From Colletotrichum lupini (taxonomy: Eukaryota; Ascomycota; Sordariomycetes; Glomerellales; Glomerellaceae): DNA of 64,000 nt. Numbering within the stretch: position 1 is the first letter of the stretch; every line of letters starts with the position of its first letter. Shown piece by piece: positions 1 through 10,368 of this stretch. The notes beneath the pieces are model-generated. The model was not told the DNA's origin, made no database searches, and worked only from the letters and a program-made list of their open reading frames with translations. The stretch is taken from NCBI RefSeq assembly GCF_023278565.1, contig NC_064675.1, positions 7,006,001 through 7,070,000 of the forward strand. Direction: 5' to 3'. The position numbers and the translations under genes are program-made.

Positions 1-2022
1 ACGCCCTAATCCACCGGACGGCTTGGCTTCACATGTTGCTGCGCCAAAGGTCAGTACAGCCAATCAGTTTATAAATTTGTGACTGTCCGCAGTCATCGTT
101 CAGATGCTCTAGCCACCGTCTTGACTGCTCTAAAGCGCCGCCGTAAGTCAAGAGGAAGAGAGGAAAGGCAGCGTAAGAAGTCTCCGAGGATCATCACAAG
201 TACTCAAGACTAACCAGGGCTGTGGTTCTGTAGCCATACCAAAGTGCTTGAACGGAAGTTGGACGACATTATGTCGCTTCTGAATCGTGACCGTGAGCAA
301 TCAGCTCGAAACAGTCAGGCTTCACACGGCCACCCATCACCATCGATCAATCTCCATTGGACATCGCAACCTGATTCAGACGACTCTTATTCGCCATTAA
401 ATCCAGCCGCAACTCCGGTCGTGTTGCTTCAAGGAATATTTACAATCATCCCAGGGTATCGAGTCACCTTGCAAGAAGCCAACATGATTCTTCAACTGTA
501 CATGTCCGACATGGTTCCTCAATTTCCATTTGTTCCGTTACCCGTCTGCGATGCACAGAGACAAGCCGCTGCTTTTGAAGACTATCATTTTGACATGCAA
601 GCCTCCTGAAGGCGAGCTAACCGAAGTGTTCAAGAGATGGTTTCGGCAACATATCGCGCACCGAGTGGTGATCCTGCTTGAGAAGAGCTTGAAGATTTTA
701 CAATCATTGCTGATATTTTTCGCTTGGTGAGAAACCCTGCGTCAACTTTTTCCGAGATATTTCTGATAAATAATGTTGATCTTTGTATATTTAGGAACGA
801 TATACATTAATCCGCGACATCCTTCGATACAGGCCTTATGCACCTCGCCCGAGGAATAGCAGAAGACTTGGGACTGGTGAAGCGCCCCGACCTCTCGACG
901 TCGACGTCCAGATGAATTGTCGAGAATGCTGCGCATTTGAGAGACGATCTCGGCAGCCGATTACAACATACCAATGCTGGCCGTCGCGCTGTGTTGGGGC
1001 TCTTCTACATCAATCCTGCGTGAGAATCTACCAGGTATCTCAAGCATTGTTCCGCTCTCTGAAGCTTACCGTGATAATGTCCCTAGACTCGGCAGCCTCC
1101 TGGACCGATCCTCTCGATTGTAGATCCTCTCGATTGGAGTTTGCACGTTACTTTGTTGACTGCTGTGAGAAACTATCAAACGACAAGGAGCTACCGACCG
1201 ACTCCTTGCTAGTGCATTTGATATAAGTAAGAAAAATTGCTCTCAAAGTCGATGATATTTTCGGGGAAAAGAACGGCTCTCAGGGTGGTAAACCATTTGA
1301 TGGCCTTCATGCCATGATTATTGCCAACGTCCAGAAGGAGCTTGAATCATTCGCTGATTTCTTGCCAACCCATCTTCGTTCAAACAGGATGCCCCGTTTC
1401 TGTCTTAAGCGTGACTTGGATGCCGCTGATAACCTATGATAGACCTTTTGCGCGACCATTGCATGGCCATACGCATCCGGCTGTTCGAACCTGCCATACA
1501 TGCGAACGGAAATTACGGATTCAAAACAGCCCACCTCAGATCTCGCATCATGTGGCGCTGATTCACAAGCACTCAGGAGCTCTTAAATGCTTTCCTGTCT
1601 CTGAGTCTAGAACCATACCCTACTCTCACGTTCGTGTCAATTCTTCATCTGGCACTAGCCAGAATTAAGGCAGCTGGACTTCTAAGTGTGGAGGACCACG
1701 ATTGGGACCTGGAAACAGCGAGGGCAAATCTAGACTTGGCCGAAACGCTTCAAATATTGAGCGACCGATGCAGTACTATACCTCGCGCCACCAGCTATAG
1801 CAGCACGATTTTGAGCAGTCGTCAGCGGATGGCGGCAGCTTACGCCGGAAACTATATGGGGATCAGAAGCTGATATCTATTCAAGATCGGTTCGACTGAT
1901 GCTTCTGACGCTCTGCCGATGATGATGGACCCAGCCTTTTTACAGGACAGCGGGGTGGCGGAAGGATACGGCTTTTGGCAGCACCTTTCAGGTTTATCCT
2001 ACGGAAATTTGCCGAATATTTA
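1..2022 (+). pseudogene. decayed fungal-specific transcription factor gene
   Basis: Remains of a gene for a regulator with the fungal-specific transcription factor (middle homology) domain that usually follows a Zn2Cys6 DNA-binding domain. Recognisable pieces lie in order but in different frames. Positions 244-545 encode a KLDDIMSLL helix and a linker. From about 545 the reading moves to frame 2, giving PLLLKTIILTCKPPEGEL and a run ending FFAW at 729, followed by a plausible intron (729-793). Next come LMHLARGIAEDLGL (836-877), NAGRRAVLGLFYIN (973-1014), ELPTDSLL (1189-1212), VQKELESFADFLPTHLR (1329-1379), AIRIRLFEPAIH (1466-1501) and LTFVSILHLALARIKAAGLL (1627-1686). At least three frame changes and several stops interrupt it. 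No zinc-cluster cysteines could be read in 1-243, so the DNA-binding part is lost or lies outside the window. Confident that it is a broken transcription factor; its target is unknown. Confidence 0.75.
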
Positions 2023-2804
2023 AAAGCTTATACGGTCTATTTTAAGTCACTTTAAAAGCTTCTGCCCCACGTGTCCTTGCTACTAGTTAGCTGTTGCGTA
2101 ACTTGAACAGGACACCTCATTCTTCTTGATACCTATACGTGCTCTTACTTGAACCAAGAAAACTTTCAAATTGTATTTGACGGAGTTGGAAAGGCAATAT
2201 CTTACTTAGGTCTGGTAGCCGTGGCTTCAGTCTCACCAATTACAACGGCGCGACACTGCGCGAGAAGGCCTAATGTGATATCAACAAGTATTGCGCATAT
2301 TAAATCCTCAGCCTCAAGTCCTTCCGTAATGTCACTTCTGTCTTCGTATTCTCTTAGAACATCGAAGAATGCATGTTGTGGAGGAACGGTCCGAAGATCT
2401 CCCCATCATGCGGCCCAGGGTACCCCAACCAGCATTGTATGAGATTTGTCAGATGATAGACTGGGACCAGGCTTCACGCCTTTTTTGCATGATCAACGGC
2501 TCGCAAGTACTACGCAGATCCGAAAGACCCGCAAATTGTCATCGTCTCACGGCACGGGCTTCGACATAAAACAAGTATCATGTATCGTGGCGACGTCAAT
2601 CGTACACATCAGCCAGATTGCTACCCAAGACGACCTTTGGGGTCGCTACGTGCGCAACCTCAACTCTGCTCATAAATCGCAACTCTTGAAGAGTCGTGGT
2701 TCGTTTTCTTGAGCCAAGAAGAAGAAAACAATCGTTGCATACAATTTGCTGGTCCCGAGGTCTTACTTGCACCCATTTATCCAGATCTTCCTCCTTCCGA
2801 GTGC
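2023..2804. other. no supported gene
   Basis: Short open stretches occur (for example 2446-2712 on the plus strand), but none carries a recognisable domain and frames change without splice signals. It may hold the decayed end of a second gene and the promoter of the secreted-protein gene that follows; no clear TATA box was seen. Confidence 0.4.
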
Positions 2805-3167
2805 ATGATGCGTTTTACCGACATTGCATTCGTATTATTGTTGGTGTCAGAAAGCGCTCTTGCAGGTGAGCTCCAAATCAACAGATGTACTACTCTTCGG
2901 TCAAGCTAAAGCACCCAATCAGCACCGAGACCACGAGGCAAACGAGGCGAAGCTCTCGCCATCACATTGATTCCCCGCGAGTTCAGCGACTTTGCGAAAC
3001 GCAATCAGCCGTCTCCACAACAGATCGCAGCCAACGGACGCGCGTGCGGCAACACCGTACAACAAGGCGTTTGCGATAATGGGAGGTGCGGAAACTTTGT
3101 AGCTCCGACTGGCTTCGAAGTAGTACCAGGCGCCGATTTGCAATGTGGAGGAACAAGCCGGACATAA
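2805..3167 (+). CDS. small secreted cysteine protein, two exons
   Basis: Predicted 101-residue secreted protein of unknown function from exons 2805-2865 and 2923-3167. The intron (2866-2922, 57 bp) starts GTGAGC, has a GCTAAAG branch-like site and ends CAATCAG. Splicing joins a signal peptide (residues 1-20, core FVLLLV) to an open frame that ends at TAA 3165-3167. The mature part has four cysteines (62, 71, 76, 95), the first three spaced CGNTVQQGVCDNGRC. Two Lys-Arg pairs (27-28 and 46-47) look like Kex2 sites, suggesting a propeptide. A second ATG at 2808 is an equally possible start. It lies 110 bp from the left LTR of a RIP-damaged transposon, a setting common for effector genes. No family was recognised; effector candidate is an inference from size, secretion signal, cysteines and location. 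Confidence 0.65.
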
Positions 3168-3272
3168 CATTGGCTTCGTCTGGTTAGGCGGCCAAGCTGA
3201 ACCCTTCCTTGGGCTTCTTGGGAAATTTGGATACTTCGACTGTATTTATTGCCCACCGAACATAATTAGTAT

Positions 3273-3277
3273 ACTGT
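3273..3277. repeat. target site duplication, left copy
   Basis: ACTGT directly precedes the left LTR. The matching ACTAT follows the right LTR at 10306-10310; the one difference (TG to TA) is the change RIP makes. Confidence 0.7.
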
Positions 3278-3479
3278 TGTTAGTATCCCTATTATAGGGT
3301 AGTTAGTTCGAACCGTAGTTAACGAAGAGATTAATTGAACTATATAAATATCTACGTAAGTATAAAAAGGAGGTTCTAACCATAGGTTAGGCTAGCTACG
3401 ATAATCGTAAATAGGGCCCCTAATTAGCCCCTATATAGTCGGCTATATACCGTAGTCGAATTAGACTTCTAATCTAATA
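3278..3479 (-). repeat. LTR, left copy (3' LTR of the element)
   Basis: 202 bp, beginning TGTTAGTATCC and ending CTAATCTAATA. It aligns end to end with 10104-10305. Nearly every CpA/TpG kept in the last half of the right copy is TpA here, including the terminal CA, which has become TA. Confidence 0.92.
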
Positions 3480-3589
3480 CTAACTTTCTCTTTCTTTTAT
3501 TAATTTAACCGCTACGGTTAGAGGTATAATTCGACCTCGGGCCCGTTTACTAAGTCGTCTCCTTTTCCCCCTTTTTTTTACTTTTTTTA

Positions 3590-6260
3590 TATAACCTATC
3601 CCTCTATTTATATAGTAACTTTTCTGCTACTTACGAATTACTCTAATCCCTTATTTAGTACTACTCTTATAAAAGCGTCTACGAGGTTATTTTTATTATT
3701 AATCTAACGGATCTCGAGTATCTCGCGCCTTTTATATAATTACCTAAGGGTTATAATATCGATTATAAGCCTCTTTTCCTTCGTCGTTCTTAATTTAATA
3801 AGGTATTCGTATAGCGAGTAAGAATCTATATAGATAACTATTAAAATAGGTAGAAGGCTAATTCGATCGGTAATCTTCTTTAGCATCGTTAAAATTATAT
3901 AAGAGAGGTTAACGCCGTTAACTATATTATAAACCTCTAACGCTAATATACTTCTTATTACCCGCTTACTTTTAGTTAATAAGTAGTAAATTATATTACC
4001 GTATATAGTAAATTCGCTCTTACTTATACTCTTATTAGCTAGGATAATAATATACCTTAATTACGAAGTAAGGTCGTTATTATTTATAAATAACTTATTA
4101 ATAAAAACGTAAAGCTTGCTCGTTATAAGGTCGATTAGGTAATAAACGAGACCTCGATCGAGATTTATTTACTACTACTTAAGCCGCTTATTAAGTACCT
4201 CGACGTTTTATTTAGTTAGATCTATAACTTACGCTACCTTAGTATAGTTAAAAGTCGCCTCGGGCTAATAAATACTTATAATATATACCCCTTACGCGAG
4301 CTTAGCTTTATACTACTTCTTAATATTAGTTACGTTTAGATTAACGAAGTTAATCTTCTCGCCCTACCCCTTTTATTAAAAAACGACGGTTTCCCTTTTA
4401 ATTATAAAAATCCCGCTATTAAATACTAGGGGGGTGTTTATTATAAGGACCTCTTTTAGCTTCGTTACGAAGCCCGCTTTCTAGAGCTCCTTATCCTCCT
4501 TTTTTATAAAGTTAATATTAAATAGGCCTAATATATCGTCGGTTTATATTCTAACGATCCTAAATTAGTTACTTTTATACTCTACGACTAATAAGCACGG
4601 GTTATATATAAAGGTAACTATTAATAATTAATTAATATAAAAATCGTAGTAAGTAGCCTATTAATAAGTACCCGATTTTACGAGCCTATATAGTAGCTTA
4701 AGTACTTTAATAATCGTGCCTTCTAGGTACTTACTAACTATTTCTTTTAGTAATAGGCTAGGATTCTCCTTATAAGCCCTATAGCCGATTAGGTATAGGC
4801 CTAGGTAATATTACGGCTCTAAATCTCGTATCCCTTTTTCTGTAGCGATATTATTAATACTATTATTAATCGTTAGCTATAGCGCTATATAGTAGGCGAT
4901 TATATAAGTAGCGTCGCCTTTTTAACGTCGCCGTACCCCTAAATTACGTATTTAGACTTCTCGTTTAGCTAGGGTGTTCCTTTCCCTTTAATCTTACGAA
5001 CTATTCGTGATTTAAATATATAGAGGTTTATATATTTTTCTAAGTCGTATAGGATAAATCGATAGACCCCTCGATTATAAAGAGTATCTATTTTAATAAG
5101 ATCTAATCCTTTATACGGCTTTTTAGTAGTTATAATTACGCCTTTTTTACGTAGTTTAACCGCTAGCTCGAAATCGGCTTTCTCTTTTACTATATAAAAA
5201 GTGTTAATTACCTCGTCGCTAGTAATAAATTGCCGCGTTAAGGCTTACCGTCGTAGTCTTTTACGACGTCTTATTAATAGTATTAGTGCCCTTTTAGTAA
5301 TTTCCTCTTCCTCGTCGTCTATTAGTACTACTACGACGATTTCGTTAAGGATAATTTCCTATACTTCTACTACGGGTTATATAGTTTCCCCTAGCTCTTC
5401 TTTTTCTTATAAGTTAGAAATTACCTCGTTAGGATCTATATAATACGGTCTAACTACTATAATAAATACTTTAAGTAGCTAGTCGCGATCTCTCGCGACT
5501 ATATAAGAGCGCTCGTTAATAGAAATTAACTTATATAACCCAGTCTATTATTAAGTAATTTCGCGCTATACTCGTATATCTAAATTTAGTAGTATATTTA
5601 GATTATCCTCTATATCGGGCCCATTGTGCGTAATAATTACCTCGTTAACTTACTTTTTTATACTTACCTCGCGCAGTGCCTATATTACTTTTTTAACTAC
5701 TCGGGCTCGTTAGCTTATGCCTAGCGACGGTAGCGAGGCTAAGGTTGTTCTTAAATATACTCTAAATACTAATAGCGTTAGTATAAGTCCGTTAAACCCT
5801 ATAGTATTGTTATAGTATTTAAGTGCTATTTAAAGGCATTCGTTATTGGTAGAATCCGGATTTTCCTCTTTAATAATTCTAAACGCCCTTTTTAACTACT
5901 AGTATGCCCTTTTTACTTTTTTAATACTATAGTACGCTTTAATGGGTACGATTTTTAGCTATATACCGTAGGCCGTCGTATTATCCCTAAATTCTACCGA
6001 CTTAAAGCTAGTACTAGCGTCGGTTTTAATGCCGTCTAGCGGTCCCTAGTATATATTAATCTAGCTTTTTCGCAGGGCTACCCATACTATTTTTACTTAT
6101 AAATCCCGGAGGAATTGCCCTATTTAGAAGGATATAGCTACGTCGATTATATATAGTACTAGCCGACTATTTAAATAAAAGATATTAACGACGATTTCCT
6201 AATTAAAATTAAGCTTATTACGTAATTTAAACTTAAATCTATATAGGCTCTGCGTATTTA
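3590..6260 (-). pseudogene. Copia pol remnant: integrase, RT, RNase H
   Basis: Minus-strand translation through many stops. Integrase traces at about 6190-5600 include FLRDL, IVPIKA, NECL, TLLVF and QVNEVIITRNGPD. Reverse transcriptase traces at about 5240-4300 include EKADFELAVKLRK, GVYRF, IFKSRIVR, VLKLLYRL and NPCLLV. The catalytic TDD triplet survives at 4535-4543. RNase H traces at about 3990-3600 include IYGNIIYYLLTK, DSYSLYEYLIKL, TTKEKRL and EIRWI. Trp, Gln and Cys codons are the ones most often turned into stops or tyrosine, as expected from C-to-T change at CpA on either strand. Family assignment rests on domain order and these motifs. No functional polymerase is encoded. Confidence 0.85.
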
Positions 6261-7377
6261 TTTAGTATTAATAATATACTTTTATTAACTACTCTAGCGC
6301 CCCTATTTCGATATTATTATTACTTAATTACTTTAGGAAGTTATATAGCCTCGTAACCGACGGGTACCCGAATCTCTAGTATAGTTTTCTAAGCTCACTT
6401 TTTATTAAGTAATTAATTAACTTCGTATCGTTAGTAAGCTTTATAAACGTATACCCCTATTATCGTTCGACTATTTTAAAGTGCTTATTACTAGAGATTC
6501 TGTTCTTCGTATTATTAAATATAATACCTAGTTAATCTATATCTTTTAGATATAAGAGAAATAGGGTATTAACGGGTAAAATATAAAAAGTTATTATTCC
6601 GAAATACGTCTCTACTTTTATTATACCTAGGGCGACGATTTCCTTACTTAGGCCGAAACTAATCCTCGTAATACCTGCCGTTAACGTATTAAGCGTTACT
6701 AGCGCGATCTTTTATAATACTTAGAATTACCCTTTTCCTCTAGTTAACTATTATAATACCCTAATATTTAAGATAATCTTATAAAAATTATCTAGGCCGT
6801 ACCTTTTGCTTATATAAAATGCCTATATAAGCTTAGTATTCGAGGGATCTAGGTAATATAAAAAGGACCCCTCTAGCTACCCCTAGATATACTCGGTATT
6901 ATATTCCTTTTTTTTAAATATTAAGAGAGATAGCGTCTTTTTTTTAATTGTTAAAATAATAGGCTTCGGCCCTATTAAATTTACCCTTTCGGCTACCTCT
7001 ATATCCGTTATCTAAGGGACCTTCCCTTATTATCTATAAATAAAAGCCTACTTATTAAAAGCTTTTACTACCCTCTATTTATTTAGCCTCGTATATCCTC
7101 TAGAGGCTAACGGGGTAAAAAAAGAGTAGTTAATATCGTTAATTTCGTCGTAATTTAATTCGTTAGTATAGGGGGTAAGATCTTCTTTATTTTCCGAATC
7201 TCTTATAGGGGGTATATACTTTAAGTCGCTACTTTAACTACCGTCGCTAAGTTCTATACCCCCGGATCTTCCTTTATATATAACGAGGAATTAGTTAAAC
7301 TAACGAGGGCTAGTTTTACTATTTACTACCCTCGACTTTTTATATTATTTATATAATTTAGTACGCTCTTCCTTAGA

Positions 7378-7419
7378 GTAGTTACTTAACTAATATCTAT
7401 CCTTTTTATAAATATAATA
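7378..7419 (-). pseudogene. Gag zinc-knuckle remnant
   Basis: On the minus strand this reads YYIYKKDRY, a stop, then LSNY, followed by SKEER. It fits a CX2CX4CX4H knuckle of fungal Copia Gag proteins in which all four metal ligands have become tyrosine (TGY to TAY, CAY to TAY) and the usual tryptophan has become TAG. Each change is one RIP-type transition. The rest of gag, to about 10 kb, is too damaged to read. Confidence 0.7.
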
Positions 7420-10103
7420 TTACCTTTTCTATTGCCCTACTCGTAAGTTAAATCTCTACTTATTTAATAAATCTAGGCCTCTTTATTAGTAATTACCGTA
7501 TCTAGCCTCTTTTCCTTTCTTATTATACGTTCGATCGACTTAATATTATTAATAAGGGCCGTCGTATACTTAGAAGTAGGTTTAGCGCGGCATTTTTATT
7601 TTAATATTAAAGCTAGATCTTAGCCTCGAATAGAGCGTCTCGTAGTCTTCGGGTACTTAGTATAAGGTAATTTTTACCTCTAGTATACGCTAGATTACGG
7701 TATAAAAATATCTAATTTTCCGCTCGTTTATCCTCTCATTTAACTAAGTTTTCGCTAACTTATCGATTCGATTAATAAGCTCTTTAAGGATCTTTACTTA
7801 CGATTTACCCTCTATTATCCTAGCTATAGATATAAAAGAAATCGCTCGTAACTTAAATAGGAGCTCTAGGTTCTTATCGTAAGTCTCGAAGCGGCTTCGG
7901 ATTACGTTAATTATACTAAGAAAGTCGTTTCGATCGAGATTACGTACCGCTTCGTAATAATAATTAGAGGCTTTATTTATAAGTACGATATTAATTACTA
8001 AATAGTATTAATATTCCTTAATTCCGACTTTTTCGTAATAATTATAAAACATCGTTAGGGTTTTTTATAAAACCTTATACTTCCCCTTAGAATATAATTT
8101 CTCTTTTAAGAAGATCTTTTTAAGGTTTATAAATTGCCTCGTATTTGCTACTAGATTTTTAGTATTTATATACGATCCCTGCGTCGTTACGTACTATTAG
8201 TAATTTCGGGTCGTTTATCTCTTTTCTTATTAACCGATCGGCGCCGAATTTCGTATTAATAATAGTAACGAGTTATAGATCGAAATAAATAGAATTATCG
8301 ATTATCGTACTTCTAGTACTATATTTTGCCCCGGTATATCCTTTTATAACGATAGATTTCCGTTAGTAATTATAGAGAGGAAATCTAGGTCGTTTACCCT
8401 TTTTTTAAATTCGTTAAAGCGATTATACGCTCTATCGACCTATACTTAGTTCTATAATACGAATTCCTTTTTTATAATTATTATTACTAGTATTTCGTAT
8501 AGCTCTCGCGATTATAATTGCGCTAGTAATACCCCTCCCCCGTAAAGGAATTTATTAACTACTTTCGTAATTCCTAGGCTTGTGCTCGCGAACTATTCGT
8601 TTAGTTAGTAACTAAAATCGTTTATAATCTTATAGAATAGGGGTTACCCCTATAGCCCCTTTTTCTTATAAACCTTAGTTAAATAGATTAATACCGCGTT
8701 AATTTACTTATTATTAAGCTAATCCGCGATTCTATATATTTACGTCCCTTAATAGTCCGGGTTAATATTTACTTACTTATAAAAGATTAGGATTCTATTT
8801 AAGATTAGGTTTCGTCCTCTTCTTTTTTACCCTAACTCGCTAAGGGTCGTGCTCTAGTTTATACCCGTATTAATAGTCGCTAGTATATTTAATTTTAATA
8901 AGAATATATCTAATCTGCGCGCGGGTCGTAATAAATCCGTACTTTTGCTACTTAACGAATTTATCGGGGTCTAAGAGATTTCTATTTCTTTTTACTATCT
9001 CGCTACTACTCTCGTTTTTATTATTTCTAACGATTATTATTACTCTTTTAGATCGCTAGCTATTATACTTACTAAGATCCTCCTTTTTGTTTAATAAAAA
9101 AGGGTAGGTTTTAGTAGTTCTTTTTAATAATAGTAGCGATAGACGTTTGTGTTACTATAAGAAGATATAGTAATTAGTCTCGGGATCTTTATTAATTACT
9201 AATTTCCGCTATCCCGTATACTTCTAGCCTCCTAAGCCTCGTGCTCTTTATAATTTCTAAATAGCTTCCTTAGTTAATTTCTCAAAATTAGTAATCTCGC
9301 GCCGGGAGCTAATATAAAAAGAAGTCCTTTAGCGGCCCTCTAGAGGATTCTTTTCTTTTCCCCTCAGATCCTCGTCTTTTTTAGCCTTTTCTTAGGCTAA
9401 TAATAACTCTAGCGGGAGGTTATAGGACTACTTTAGGGTAGCCGCCTTTTTTTTAAGTTAATCTCCGAGATCCGTAATACTCTTAGCTCGATACTATTAA
9501 GACCTTTAAATCCCCTCCTCCCTCGTTAAACCGTCCCTTATACTATATTCCTAAGTAATACCCGGGGGGTAGTTAAGGGAGCTACGAGGAGGTCGTTTAG
9601 ATCGCGGGCTTAAGGTTATATTTATAAAGTCCTCGTAATAATAGACTTTCTTATATACCGTAAATCTCTTAGCTTAATAACTTTTATAAGGTTACTTTCG
9701 TTACTAAATAAAAATATTTACGTTTAGAGATCCCCTTTTTTAATCGCGCGGTGCTCTTTTATATTATATTTTTATTAATTTAACTAGTTAATTTCTAATT
9801 ACGGGCCGGCCGTAGAAAAATCGTTTAGTAAAAAAGCTACTTAGGGCGATAGTAAAAGGCTAGTTACTTAAGCAGTTCTATTAATTAACGTAGTTTAATA
9901 TAGTAAATATCGACCTCTCGTAAGTAGTAAAGGGCTATAATTACTCAATTCCGTATAATATTCGAGAATCGCCCCCTTTTTCGTTTACTTTTATAAGGTT
10001 AATTAATACGAATCTCCTATCCCGTACGGTATTAAGAGGTCGTTTTTTCTACGTAGCGAGATACCTTACTAATTTATAATAATAGAATTTAATTACTAAT
10101 TAG

Positions 10104-10305
10104 TATTAATATCCCTATTATAAGGTAGTTAGTTCGAACCGTAGTTAACGAAGAGATTAATTAAACTATATAAATATTTGCGTAGGTATAAAAAGGAGGT
10201 TCTAACCGTAGGTTGGGCTGGCTACGATAGTCGTAAATAGGGCCCCCAATTGGCCCCTGCGCAGTCGGCTGTATGCCGCGGTCGAATTAGACTTCCAATC
10301 CGACA
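10104..10305 (-). repeat. LTR, right copy (5' LTR of the element)
   Basis: 202 bp ending CCAATCCGACA, which preserves the TG...CA end rule lost in the left copy. The first 90 bases or so are RIP-mutated like the interior; the last 100 bases or so keep many CpA/TpG sites and have normal composition, so RIP damage stops inside this LTR. Confidence 0.92.
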
Positions 10306-10310
10306 ACTAT
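10306..10310. repeat. target site duplication, right copy
   Basis: ACTAT, matching ACTGT at 3273-3277 apart from one RIP-type transition. It lies 58 bp from the SSADH stop codon. Confidence 0.7.
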
Positions 10311-10368
10311 ATAAAGAGGATGGGCATCGCTACATAGAATGGTTTAAAGCACCCGCAGTATTCCTTCG

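Larger units (their letters stand above)
3278..10305 (-). mobile_element. Ty1/Copia LTR retrotransposon, RIP-inactivated
   Basis: A 7,028-bp element bounded by 202-bp direct LTRs and a 5-bp target duplication. The interior is very AT-rich, strongly depleted of CpA and TpG but still rich in CpG-containing words such as TCGTTA, and has almost no open frame: the signature of RIP. Translating the minus strand through the stops shows ghosts in the order Gag zinc knuckle (about 7.4 kb), integrase (5.6-6.26 kb), reverse transcriptase (4.3-5.25 kb) and RNase H (3.6-4.0 kb). Integrase upstream of reverse transcriptase defines Copia rather than Gypsy. A pyrimidine run just inside the left LTR (3482-3499) is, on the minus strand, the expected polypurine tract. 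No primer binding site could be recognised. The copy cannot encode proteins. Confidence 0.92.

Noticed and set aside
5201..5443. 80-codon open frame on the plus strand inside the retrotransposon
   Set aside because: It is the opposite strand of an acidic linker between integrase and reverse transcriptase; the true coding strand is minus.
3278..10305. AT-rich block as a centromere or mitochondrial insertion
   Set aside because: Matching LTRs, target duplication and Copia protein ghosts explain it fully.
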